Assembly (NCBI GenBank): GCA_009746045.1
Contig: RPFO01001029.1
Span: forward strand, 1 to 40,000
From: Mesostigma viride
Taxonomy: Eukaryota; Streptophyta; Mesostigmatophyceae; Mesostigmatales; Mesostigmataceae
Length of the DNA stretch: 40,000 nt
Direction of reading: 5' to 3'
The position numbers were made by a program, and so were the translations under genes. This document shows, in pieces, positions 10,625-26,400 of this stretch. Under the pieces are notes generated by a model. It ran no database searches, was not told where the DNA came from, and saw only the letters and a program-made list of their open reading frames with translations. Numbering within the stretch: the stretch's first letter is position 1; the number at the start of each line of letters is the position of its first letter.

Positions 10625-10932
10625 AAACTCCTAACGGGAGGAACCTAATAGCCCTGCTGCACCGCAAAATCAGCCCGCGTACGGCGGAGCACGATTGATG
10701 TCAGCCATGGCCCGAGTCAGCGCCACCGACAAGCGCTGACGCCAATATGACGTCCAGGTCCGCGCCGACCATGGGGCCCGCTGGCCCTCCAGGTCCAGCC
10801 GGTCCTCCCGGAGCCGGCAACACTCCTTGAAGAAGGCGGAGGTCAGGGGTCCCATGGCCCCAAACTCCTCCAGGACAAAGGGCACCACACGATGGTGCCT
10901 GACGTCGCCGTAGGCCAGGAGCTTGGCCCGCT
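10625..10932 (-). mobile_element. LINE-like remnant, family A copy 3
   Basis: This is the best-reading copy. The minus strand gives VPFVLEEFGAMGPLTSAFF, then KECCRLREDRLDLEG, then RQRLSVALTRAMADI with small frame changes. It stops abruptly at GGCCCGCT (10932), where the structured element S begins, so S or a deletion truncated it. The 175 bp before it (10451-10624) hold nothing recognised. Confidence 0.6.
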
Positions 10933-11053
10933 ATTCTGATCAGGCACTCCGCAAAGGTGAAAACCTTTGCGTTCAGTGCCGGGCCGCGGAAAACGCGGAA
11001 AACGCGATCTGCAAATGAATCCGACCGGAATCGAACTGGGGACCTCTCGCACC
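10933..11053 (-). mobile_element. SINE-like structured element S, copy 1
   Basis: It shares its core with 21373-21472 (opposite orientation). The + strand contains a strong two-tier hairpin: GGCACT (10943-10948) pairs with AGTGCC (10975-10980), and inside it GCAAAGGT (10951-10958) pairs with ACCTTTGC (10963-10970). The other end, read on the minus strand, is GCGAGAGGTCCCCAGTTCGA TTCC, which looks like the variable and T arm of a tRNA with a B-box. The 5' half of a tRNA is not evident. This copy has an extra GAAAACGCG duplication relative to copy 2. Confidence 0.6.
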
Positions 11054-11565
11054 AATTTTGCTGACTATAGGACGGACGTCTCCGGTTACCATGGCATCGC
11101 CAACTTACACCTACAGTCATCCGCAAAAGTTCTCCTGTCCGGGGAGTGATGCAAGCCTTTCGGATTTGGTACTAGATAAATCACTCGAGATCTGTGTGTA
11201 GGAGTACTACACACGCTATATATAAGGTCGCTATATATAAAGTAGATGAAGGTCGATTTCGTCGATATCTGGGAACATATTGCAATTTCACATTCATGCC
11301 ATATGCGCGTGGTAGTGTTTTGCTTGAGCAGCATAAGTTCATGATATGCACGGACCTTGACACGCGCCTGCACATACACCCGCCTGAAATCGGGATAGTC
11401 ACTGTGCACTCAACACGGCCTATATACCGGCGATGAGATGCACATACCATATTAATATTATGACTGCCATGTACAAAATCCGTCATGCATCCCATACATT
11501 CGTTCTCCCGCCACCTGCCACCAGCCGTGTACGTGACACCCTGTCAATGCAAACAGGTCAAACCC
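11054..11565. other. 3' flank of the transporter gene
   Basis: A stretch of 512 bp with no gene. Two near-identical CGCTATATATAA motifs lie at about 11213-11241. They could be TATA-like or a small duplication, but no downstream gene on either strand supports a promoter. Confidence 0.5.
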
Positions 11566-16732
<5,167 letters not shown>

Positions 16733-17806
16733 CGCCGTACCCTCACGAAAAAAGCAACTTCGCTCGGTGCTGCGATGCTTTCGTAAATACGGGCCCGTAA
16801 ATTACGCCAGAAAAACGTAAGAGCGTCGTGTGGGTGCAGTCTCTGCGAGCACGGAGCAAGGCCTTGCAAGAATGGTGGCTAGTCGGGGAAAAGTGCAAAT
16901 GTGGAACCGTTAAGCACGCGGGAAGTAGATCTTAGAAACAGGTAACTTGCTTATCAAGCGTGCGCGGCCGGCTACCACCTTCGTTCTTTGTGCTGTGCTT
17001 GAAACCACGTTACTTTGCTCGCCTGTCCAAGAACAAGAAGCCAACTGCAGAGCGCAGCCAGCCTAAACTGCATATATTAAGTGCCTCCGGGCATCGGGCA
17101 CGTAGCTTGTTCTACCTGACGCTGTTTGCGAGTGAGCATAGCTCGCGGCTGACCCTAACGCTTCTGTGTTTACAAGTTTCTCTGACCAAATATTTTGTTG
17201 CCACGCTGGCGTGCCAAGGCAACACAATGTCGAGTCAGCGTGCACGATGCATCACTTTGCGCTGTCGTCGTCGTGGGCAAATCAAACATGGCGGGAATTT
17301 TCTTAGGTCACCCAGGGGTCACCGGACTTGTGCGGACACTACGCGCCGCGCCGCTCCGCTCCCGCTTTCCTACCGGAAGCTCAGCGGGAGTGTCCTTCCC
17401 GCAGTGAGAGGCCGTGACTCGTGAGTGCCGTCAAACCCTGGAGGGCGATAGGCCGGTGGCCCCCAAGGCCCCAACAGCACGCGGGTTTTTCTAAATATAG
17501 CCTTTGTGTGCGGCCTGGATCTTGTTTGAAGTGTGAACCTGTGTATGTCCCTTGTCGCTAGCATCCAAGCACATATCCTACGTCGCAGCTCACTTCCTAG
17601 CGCGGCATTTGGCGAACGGCCAAAAAAATATAGGATACACCATGATAATCGGCCAGTATGCAGGTGTGATTTACCAGACGGAGAGAAGGGTCTGGGATTG
17701 AAGATCTGTCCCGTGCTTCGTCTCACCCCAGCCGAGCGAGGCCGAGGGGAGGTGCACTGGTTTTTTAGTGCACTGTACGACAAGAAAGCGCCCAATTTGC
17801 GGGCTT
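16733..17806. promoter_or_regulatory. Probable shared upstream region of two divergent genes
   Basis: The transporter gene (minus) and the secreted-protein gene (plus) are transcribed away from each other, leaving about 1.07 kb that must contain both 5' ends. No clear TATA box or known element stands out. CTAAATATAGCC near 17491 is the only TATA-like string. Open frames inside are short and unrecognised. Confidence 0.4.
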
Positions 17807-19327
17807 ATGATGGGGGGCTTGACCTGCATTCACAGTAAGGGAGCCTTGGCGGTTGCCCTAGCATGTGCTCTCATGGTGGGCGTGCTTTTCTGCACGGCTG
17901 ACGCCCAAGGTACGACCAACCTTGCGCGAAACAAGACAGTAACCTGCACCCCCGAGGACGTCACAAGCCTCGGTGCGAGATTCAACCTAACGTTTCCCAT
18001 CTTGGCGCAAACACATGGTGTGACGGAATCACCAAACGCCACGCAATGGTATTACATCTCGAGGCCTTTAGTAACTGGCCAGCCCAACGTTTTTGTAGAA
18101 ATCGACTTGGAAACTGTCCACAACATCGGACGCATGGTCATCACGTTTTTCTCCAACAATCTTCCTCGGCAATTCCGTATTACGGTCAGGTGGGTTCAGC
18201 GGCTGCTGTCATATTCTGGTCGAGGGCACAGCTGTAGTAGCGACGTCCTGCTTTGTCTACTTCTCTTCAGCTGAACTCGTAGCAGGAGGTCCCTTGAACG
18301 CCCTGGGTTTGAACTAGCTATTCATCCTACCTAATTTTTGTGGGAACGTAATTGTTTCTATTTTTTCGTAGTTCGTGTCCTCCACGTGTTGGCTTGCTTT
18401 CACCATCGGCCTGTCGGCCAGGATAGTTCAGACGCGATCTTGTTGCCCATGCCCAGCAACATGCTATCATCTTTTGACGCATGACCGTACCATGTATGTC
18501 TTTGCGTGGTTTATAACAGGGATCCTGCTGATGGCGTGGACCGGCCCATCACGGGAGTGACAGCGGGCATTGTCGGATCTAACGGCACCATCACATCACC
18601 CACGCTCACGGCGGCCAAGGCAATGGACTTTGCAGCGTACGGACGGGGCCGATACGTGCGCCTGGAGGTGCTCAATTTCGAGACATCGGCCGCAAACAAG
18701 CTCGGCCTCGCGGATTGGGAAATTTACGAGGGAACTTGGGCGCCACCACCTCCCTCACCCCCTCCCCCCTCCCCACGCCCGCCGCCGCCTGGTCCCACAC
18801 CCTGCGGTGACTGCCCTGCGGGCCAGATCCTCAACAACACCAGCGCGTTCATCCCCTTCTGTTTCTGCGTTGACTGCCCGACCACGTGCCCCGTGGGCCA
18901 GGTCTACCGCGGGTTTGGCTTCGGCTGCCAGTGCGCCACGTGCAGCCCGTGCCAAGCCGGGTTTGGCCTGTCCAACAGCACCACCCAGTGCCACTGCGTG
19001 GAGTGCACGCTGGACACGTGCGCACTGGGCTACAAGGTCAACTCGAGCGGCCTGCAGTGTGCGTGCGACCTGTGCGATTCGTGCGGGAGCGGCAGTGGGT
19101 ATGTGGAGGGCACGCGGAGCCCCGAGAACCAGTGCGGCACCTGCCAGGTGTGCCCCCCCTGCAACGCGACGCTCGTGCAGGACCCGCTCACCGACGGTTA
19201 CGAGTGCAAGTGCGTGGCCGACTCGGCGGCGGCACCAATCGGGGGCTTCTTTGGCATGGGCTGGGTGGTCCAGCTGATGCTGGCGCTCGCGCTTGCCAAC
19301 CTTGCCGCAGGGTTCATGCAAGCGTGA
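17807..19327 (+). CDS. Secreted discoidin-like (F5/8 type C) protein with Pro-rich stalk and Cys-rich region, probable GPI anchor
   Basis: Two exons, 17807-18189 and 18520-19327, join in frame (GTCAG|GTGGG...TAACAG|GG). Met-Met at 17807/17810 precedes a signal peptide (GALAVALACALMVGVLFC, likely cut after TADAQ). Next is a jelly-roll type domain: NLARNKTVTC, VFVEIDLETVHNIGRMVITF, RQFRITVR, GRYVRLEVLNF and GLADWEIYEG, the order seen in F5/8 type C (discoidin) domains that bind sugars or lipids at cell surfaces. The phase-2 intron splits this domain. A linker PPPPSPPPPSPRPPPPGP resembles hydroxyproline-rich glycoproteins of green algae. It is followed by a Cys-rich region with several CxxC spacings and N-glycosylation sites (NNT, NST, NSS, NAT). 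The C-terminus (GMGWVVQLMLALALANLAAGFMQA region) is a hydrophobic tail with no charged residues after it, fitting a GPI signal. Its role is probably at the cell surface. The ligand is unknown. Confidence 0.8.
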
Positions 19328-19404
19328 GGGCACGAAGGAAGCTACAGGGTGTCCATGGGAGCGCCTTTTGGCAACATTTTGTTTGTTATTTTGCGATTCT
19401 TTTA

Positions 19405-19409
19405 TGTAA
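19405..19409 (+). terminator. Probable polyadenylation signal TGTAA
   Basis: TGTAA occurs 77 bases after the stop of the secreted-protein gene, with further copies at 19570-19574 and 19583-19587. It matches the common green-algal poly(A) signal. The position is inferred, not proven. Confidence 0.4.
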
Positions 19410-19587
19410 TCATATTTTGGCGAGCGCTGCTGGCATGCTCGGATGGGCGCAAGGTTGCCCCATCCCTGTATGCAGCTTGATTGATGCCTTGTATATTTTC
19501 GGCATGAGGTCCAGTTCTGTAGATAAGGTCATATGTGCGGCTGGGACTGTGCCATAGACTCATGCACATTGTAAAATTGCCTTGTAA

Positions 19588-20043
19588 TTGCCAATACTGG
19601 TGATTGACTTCTGAAGATATTCTATTGCTGGCATGCCAAGCATTCAATGTGATATGCGATGTACCATGCGCGCATGAAGTAAGACAACTATGCCTGGACG
19701 CATGGCGATCCAACGCCGTGGAAGGACTAGGGTAGTTGTCTGAGGGGAAAGACGCGAAGGAGCCTAGCTGTGCCAACACACCTAGTCACGTGCCGCCAAC
19801 GCACGGTACACAACCAGCCATAGCCTTAGCCTAGTCCTAGTACAGCCATGCTACGCCCTGGCTATGTTCAGATTACTTGCCCACGCTCCTGGCTATGATA
19901 TGCTCACATGGGTCTTATTGCACCCACAGACTGCCGGATCGTTAGCGTGTCCGTTTAGCTAGCGCGCCCGAATGCAGCTGTGGCATGCCTCTGGCATGAA
20001 GGAGACTGGGGGTCTCTGCCCTTTCTCCTATAGTGCACACACA
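19588..20043. other. Intergenic stretch, nothing recognised
   Basis: About 450 bp without recognisable coding or RNA features. A CCTAG-rich patch (CATAGCCTTAGCCTAGTCCTAG, near 19818) is the only local irregularity. Confidence 0.5.
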
Positions 20044-20128
20044 GGGATTAAAAGCACTTCGGTGCTCCGTGACTCCCCAACGGGAGCACGATTTTAATTA
20101 ATTTATTAATTAATTAATTAATTAATTA
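20044..20128 (+). repeat. Hairpin repeat C, copy 3, with TTAA tail
   Basis: GGTGCTCCGTGACTCCCCAA then CGGGAGCACG repeats the cores at 5683 and 8576. Here GTGCTCC (20062-20068) pairs exactly with GGAGCAC (20083-20089). An upstream AAAGCACTTCGGTGCT adds a second small stem (AGCAC/GTGCT). A (TTAA)n run follows to 20128, as after copy 1. Confidence 0.75.
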
Positions 20129-20677
20129 GGAGGGAGGGCGCGCCCTAGCTTCTCTCACCGCCACCATGCAGTCGGTGGACAGGCCACATAGCGCTCTATA
20201 TATCAACAGCACGGGGCCGGGGCGCATCACTGCGGGTGCAATGCAACCACATATAAACCTTTTTGGTTTGTTACCATGTGTCTCCCTCCATGCAGGTCTT
20301 CCTACAGATAGCCACGCGGCTCCAGCCCGTGCGGTCTTCGCGTCTTTCCTACTTGTCATCTGCACAAATGATGTCCGCTATAGCCGAATCTCCGTGTCCG
20401 CCCGGCCCACCATGCCAGAATTGGTTGGCAACCACCACCTGACCCCTGGTTCCCTACCCACGATGCGAGCAAATCGCTTGCGCGCCTGAATCATTACGTA
20501 TTCGATCACAATATAATGAACAGGTATGGCGAGAGCACGCAGCCCTGTGCACAACACACCCTTCTGTAAAGGGCATGGTGGTGTACTGAGGAAAGCCGCT
20601 ACACTACCGCCTCGTCTGCCATTACAGTAGAGGACAGCTCGGAATGAGGATTACATCCCCATCTAGTGCTTAACGGT
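20129..20677. other. Spacer, nothing recognised
   Basis: About 550 bp between repeat C and element B. The open frames are short and unlike any protein I know. No RNA gene was seen. Confidence 0.5.
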
Positions 20678-20803
20678 TGGGGATGATGCAGACGATATTT
20701 GTTTAAACTTTTGTGTAATTATTTTTCTAATGAGATTAGCATAGTACTCCGTGGCATGCCTTTGCGCATGACACGCAAGTACTTACTTACTTACTTACTT
20801 ATG
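20678..20803 (+). mobile_element. Element B, copy 2
   Basis: It begins GGGGATGATGCAGACGAT, then ATTATTTTTCTAATGAGATT, AGCATAGTACTCCGTGGCAT and GACACGCAAGTACTTAC, and ends in a short (TTAC)n. The same order is seen at 21482-21610 and in part at 9891-9975. No coding potential is seen. It behaves like a small non-autonomous element or a conserved end of a larger one. Confidence 0.65.
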
Positions 20804-20809
20804 GTGGCG

Positions 20810-21330
20810 TAGTCCCGTAGGAAGTGCGCACCGAGGTGGTGGACCCTTCATACAAGTTGCGGATGACAGCAATAAGGGGGAGGGGGATCGATCACCACAG
20901 CGCAGACCAGAAAACCGAATCCAAGGCTTTGATGAAGTCCATTAGCACAAGGTGCAGAGGGGACTCACCACTGATGTTCAAGGTGCATGGTGTGCACAGT
21001 TCTTCCACGAGACGGCGAGTAGCGAAGAGCGCTTGTACTGTGTTGCGGCCTGGACGGAAGCCGAGCTGATCGAGTCTTGCTGTGGTACGTGGCGGCCGTC
21101 CCGGCAGGGCAGTGCGCAGGCGGTTCAGAATGAGCCACATGATAAGCTTGAGGGGGGCACATCGGCCTGTAGTTGCCGGGGTCGGCGGGTGGACCCTTGT
21201 GACGACAGCATCGATCGTGCGAGAACTGTGCTAATTGCCAGGCCGCTGGGGGCGGTTGCGATCGACGACAGCAGAATGCGATTGCAGATGTCCCTCGAAG
21301 AGCTGCATGACACAAGTGTCCTCAAACTCG
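20810..21330 (-). pseudogene. Non-LTR reverse transcriptase fragment
   Basis: Reading down the minus strand gives PPADPGNYRPMC (motif 0/1 type, K.GDP.NYRPI in intact elements), then after a frame change LIMWLILNRLRTALP, QLGFRPGRNTVQALFATRRL and LVLMDFIKALDSVFWSALW (RT block A, with the first catalytic Asp), and finally LIAVIRNLYEGSTTSVRT. The YADD-bearing part is absent, and there are frameshifts and a stop, so it is a dead piece. It lies between two copies of element B. Confidence 0.8.
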
Positions 21331-21372
21331 ATCGGCGGCGAGTTTCACGAAGACTGTGACTATATGGCTGGG

Positions 21373-21472
21373 AGAGGTCCCCAGTTCGATTCCGGTTCAT
21401 TTGCAGATCGCGTTTTCCGCGGCCCGGCACTGAACGCAAATGGTTTCCACCTTTGCGGAGTGCCTGATCAGA
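21373..21472 (-). mobile_element. SINE-like structured element S, copy 2, with 11-bp target duplication
   Basis: Exactly 100 bp lie between two perfect copies of ATATGGCTGGG (21362-21372 and 21473-21483). The insert matches element S at 10933-11053 in opposite orientation. It has the T-arm/B-box-like GAGGTCCCCAGTTCGATTCC at one end and the GGCACT...AGTGCC hairpin at the other, here with one unpaired base in the inner stem. The direct repeats are the signature of target-primed insertion. Confidence 0.75.
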
Positions 21473-21481
21473 ATATGGCTG

Positions 21482-21634
21482 GGGCATGATGCAGACGATG
21501 CGCTGGTTGTCTCCTTGATATTTGTAACTTCCGTGTAATTATTTTTCTAATGAGATTAGCATAGTACTCCGTGGCATGCCCATGCGCATGACAGGCAAGT
21601 ACGTACTTATGCCACAGAGTACTATGCTAATCTC
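21482..21634 (+). mobile_element. Element B, copy 3, with 26-bp inverted repeat
   Basis: It repeats element B copy 2 and adds an inverted arm. 21552-21577 (GAGATTAGCATAGTACTCCG...) and 21609-21634 are reverse complements over 26 bp with one mismatch, separated by 31 bp. The transcript would fold into a long hairpin, and the DNA resembles a foldback/MITE-type end. The other copies lack the second arm. Confidence 0.7.
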
Positions 21635-23162
21635 GATCATTGTTGGGGCCGGAAATAGCTTGCTTGATCAGGGCGTGTGTTTCGATCGATCCGCCTAACT
21701 GGCCGGGAGTGTCTAGTGGTGAGCACCATTGCTGCGGTCGCTCTCCCACCATTAATGAGGAAATAACCGCAAATGGAAAATCACCGAGAATTTCGATGCG
21801 TGATACTAAGTGAGACAACCATGCCTGGATAGTTACAAAGTTGCTGTTTAGTGACAACCCAGTCACTTCCTGAGATGGCCTGCAGAAATCGGCATGTTCT
21901 CCCAACAGCCACACCTGCCAACACAGCCTGATTCACTACCGTTGTTACATAATCAAGATTTAGGTGTCCCATGCACAAGCACCGGTGCAAGCCGGTGTTC
22001 ACATCACTAGATCACCCTGACACAGAATCCATAAATACCCACAGTGGCATGGGTGGTGATGCCTGATAGTGGCAACCAAAGCAGATGAGTTGTGGCCACT
22101 CGCCACGAGACACACTTCGATGGCATAAACACACAGCTTCAGGAGACACTCTGAATTCTGCACAAAACATGATATACATGAGCTAAACTTTGCACCGTGT
22201 GAATGATAACATCGCATGTCTACCTTGGACGTTGCAGAAGTCTGCTTTAGTGGTCATGAATGGCACCAATGAGCTACTACGATTGCTCCCCAGGCCTGTC
22301 GCAACGAACAAACGTGTGACCACATTCCTCTGCACGACATAACCTGTGCTTCAATGAGCAACCCATGATCCGTGGGCATCTGGTGCGCCATTCCCCGGCT
22401 GGGGGGCAACTCAGGACACACCAGACGACCAGTACCTGAAGTGCCCTTATTCTCACATCACACACATCTGAACCAGAGATGGGCCATGCCCTCCATGAAG
22501 CGCATGCCGTGTACACCACCATGCCATGCTGTGGAGACAATATGCTCAAGCAGGTGAGCTGCCCTTTGAAGAAGCAGGCAAGCACATTGTGGTCAGCGTG
22601 CCCACTTTCATGTTGAAGCGGCAGTGCGTCCCAACTGGTGAGATCTGCCGTGCACTGCCCTTCATACCTGTCGCCACCAGGCATAAAAATGCTCAGGGAT
22701 GCCATGGCATGGCGTGACAAATACATGATCACATTGGACGTCCTGAAACGGATTCCTGTTCTTGCGACAGGTGCATATTGCTCCCCATGGCATGCACGTG
22801 GGGAGTGGTGGACAGACAACCAGTGGGAGCCTTCTGCCCTGCTCTGCCTCGTCTTGCCGCCTCGCCCGCTGCCTCATCCGACTGCCAGCATGCACCGCTA
22901 CCCAACCCTCGCAGGCCCGCGCCCTGCCATGCAATCAAGGCAGGGAAGAAGAGGCTGCAAGGGCGAGGGCTTTGCGCCACTGGGTGCAGTACCAGATAGG
23001 GAAGCCCACACCTGTCAGGGGACAGCTCGCGTGACCATCAAGAAGTCCATAGAAGTGAGCATCTTAGTGACCACCATGGTGACCATCATGGTGACCATCC
23101 TAGCCACCAGGATGATGGGGCACTCATAGTGATCAGAAATCCCTCTGTTGAAAATGTACTCA

Positions 23163-23165
<3 letters not shown>
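21635..23165. other. 3' flank of the phosphagen-kinase-like gene, nothing recognised
   Basis: About 1.5 kb with scattered open frames on both strands (longest about 180 codons, minus strand near 22277-22819) that resemble no family I can name. No splice-supported gene model or RNA gene was found. Decayed transposon sequence is possible. Confidence 0.45.

Positions 23166-23202
<37 letters not shown>
23166..23202. repeat. (TA)n microsatellite
   Basis: About 18 TA dinucleotides in the 3' flank of the minus-strand gene ending at 23409. Confidence 0.95.
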
Positions 23203-23205
<3 letters not shown>

Positions 23206-23408
23206 ATGACGCAACTTGACACCGTGCTTCCCACCCTGCTGGGGGCATCAATAAACACCTCAGTGGGGGGCCTTCCCACCATATCTACAACGGACGCTTT
23301 GTGCCAGGACTTGGGTGGGCAGCCCACCAAGACTTGGGCGGGAGCTTATGCGGCGACTTGACACCAACCGCGGCGACTTTCCATCAAGACCTCTTACACC
23401 AGCATGTC

Positions 23409-26400
23409 TTACACCAGCACCTCGTGCGGCCAGAGCTGGCCGGTGACCCAGCCGGCGGCGGCGCCAATGAGCACCACACTGAGCGGGAGCGAGCGCAGCA
23501 GGTTGCATGCGTGGGTGGCCAGCGTCGTGCGCGGGCGGTAGCGTGGCACGGTCTGCCCACGCTCGAGCAGCTTGTCGCGCGCGATCAGGTCGCGCACGCG
23601 GTTCACCAGGATCTGAACACGAGGCAAGCACGTATAAAAGGAGGAAGTGCAAGGTAGGAAGTGTAAGGAGGAAGTGCAAGGGAGGATGTGCCAGGGAGTG
23701 AGTGCAACGGAGGAAAGAGGGAAGGTAGCGGTAAGTGGTAGAGTGAGCTTGCAGCTGTCGTGGGAAGACCAAAGGAAGACATTGGCCAATCATCAATGGA
23801 AGCATGTGCGATGACTCCATGCCAGGCGTCGAGGATACATACCACGACTGGGCTAGGGGAATACGAGAAGTATATACATAAAAGAGAAAACGTATATACC
23901 ACTATACTATCATATGGGTGTCAATTTCGATGCCATGTACTTAAAAATCCTACAAACCCCATGGTGGTGGTGCCTACCTGCAGGTTCTGTGCTTCCGCCA
24001 TCTCGAGCCGGGGGTGCAGTTTGATCTCCCACAGGCCAAACACTTGCACCCCCGCGAGCGCGTGCACGTAGACGGGCCGCCCCTCCAGCCGCATGTCGTC
24101 CAGCAGCGCCAGCAGAAGGTAGGGGTCCTGCCGGCAGGGGAGCAGGGGGCAGGGGACCGGAGAATGGAAGCGGGAGAATCAGCGTAGTGAGCCACATGCA
24201 GCACATCCTGCCACGATCCTGTTGGGAGAGAGCGCATGGACAGGAGGATTTGGCGTGCAACCAATCCTGCCAGTGTGAGGGAAGGGAAGCCGAAATGGGA
24301 AGGTCGGCCGCGCAGCCCGGCCCTCATTACCAGAGCGGCAACACGGTGTGCCATGAACATGGCACGCAGACGGCCCCTATACAGCAGATAACCCCTATAG
24401 GGCTTTGGGTGTCAAGTGTTGGGGCTCACCTTGTTCAGGAAGGGCAGCTTGACGAATATGGAGGCTGAGAGGCCCAGGCCGAGGTTGCGGGGGCTGGAGG
24501 TGAGGTACCCAAGCCGTGGCGAATGCAAGTACTTGGCACCCGCTTGTTCCAGCCCTTCCGTCAGCTGTGCGGTTTACGGGGGGGGGGGAAGAGGAAGGGG
24601 AGACGGGGAGGGGGGGGGGGAGAAGATTGTCGTTGTGGTGGGGAGCGCATTTTCATGTGCAGAGGCGGATGGTTACGGTCAGGTGTGAGTGGAGGAGCTC
24701 TAGCAACCCACACACCTGCCAGGTGGCAACATGGGGTGTATCTGGGCATGTGCATGGCTGGGAATGCTCACAAGGGATTCCTCGCCCTGCTTGAACCCTT
24801 CGCTGGCATGCTTGGACACCAAGGGCAAGGCTTTGATGGACAGGTCTCTCATAACAACCAACAAGCCGTGTACTCGGATGCTAATCCTTGTGAAGCTAAC
24901 AAGAATACAGCAGCACCTCTGACCCAACACACACGGCGAGTCATGCTATTGCCAGCATCGCATTTCATACCCTGGCCGGAATTACTCACGCTGGCTACGC
25001 AGCTTCCCTCAGCTCATGCACGCTCCAAGAGGCCGCAGGCTATCCCCAACACCTGCACATGCCACCGGGCCTCTCGCTCCCAGCACGTATAGCCTCGCTA
25101 AGCAACCACTCATTGGTCCCCGGCTCACCTTTTCCAGCCCCGCCTGCGCCCTCTGCAGCGCCAGCTGCATGTCGGTCCCGCGCGCCTGCCCCACGCAGCA
25201 TACGTGGTCGGCGCCATTGAGCCACACGCTGAACATCTTGTCCTCGCTGGGGCGGAGACAAGAGGTAGGCACACATGGGGTGGGGTGAGGTGAGGGTAAG
25301 CACACATGGGGTGGGGTGGGGCAAGGAGATGGGCAAACGCATGAGGGGGCGAGGATAGATGATCGGCACGCATGAGGGGGAGAAGTTGAGGGCAAGGGCA
25401 AGGCATGAAGGCTGTGGAGACCCTGGGCAAGGTAATACAGGGGGGAAATAGCCTGGTACAAGTAGCAGGGGGCGAAACATGGTAGAAAAGAGAGCAGCCG
25501 CCGCAGGTGGGGAGGGGCAGAGAGACCATGTTCGCAGGTGGTGGGGTTGGGATTGCATGGAAAGAAAAGGAGGCATGCAATGGCGCGGGTGGCAGCTGCG
25601 GGCGTGGCCATGAAGGTTGGCATGACGGAATGAAGGTTGGCACGAGTCTGCAGGCGACCCGTGCATGACATAACGTGCATGACATAACGTGCATGACATA
25701 ACGCGGGCTGGCTAGCGAAGGAAATGGTTGCCCTGGGGCAACACGTCCAGTCTCCATCGGAGGTGAGGCGAATTGGCCCTGGGATTGAGACCTTTCCTGA
25801 CATGGCTGCCGCTAGCTGTTTGCTTTGAGCTCCGATGGTTACAAGACACTTGTGGGACGTGTCGCTGCACCCAGGGGGAGAAAGTGCGAGCAACAAAACC
25901 TCTATTCACAGATCACGGCATTATGGTCATGATGCGCAGTTGGGTAGTACGTCGCCACACCCAGAGCCCTAGTCCTCATACTAGCACACATGGCGCACCT
26001 CAGGTACTGCCCCCGGTCACGGGGCCAGTCGCGCGCGCACATGGATGCCCCCCCCGCGTACTCGCCCTCCGGGTCGGGCCGCTCGAGCAGGATGTGGCGG
26101 TCCATCAGCTCCAGCTCCAGCGAGCTGTCGATGCTGACCAGCGAGTAATACTTGCCGCCGCACACGTCGCCTTGCTTGCCTGCCAGGTGGTGGCGGCCAT
26201 GCACATGGGTATGCAGCAGGCAGCAGCAGCAGGGACACGTGGGTGTTGGCTTGAGCACTCAAACACGCCGCGTGTGGACGCACAGCATGACCTGATGCCC
26301 TGCGGATGCCATTACAGCCACCAGCAGGGGCATGGCAAACGGCCGAGGGAGGCGTTGGGCAATACCATGGATGGTGCAAGGGCTTTGGGCTCCCGGCGTA

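Noticed and set aside
10985-11110. Possible intact tRNA gene on the minus strand
   Set aside because: The T-arm/B-box is good, but the anticodon stem and acceptor pairing cannot be built, and the second copy keeps only the 3' part. It is treated as a SINE-like element.
22277-22819. 180-codon minus-strand frame
   Set aside because: No recognisable domain, no splice context and several competing frames. It could not be supported as a gene.
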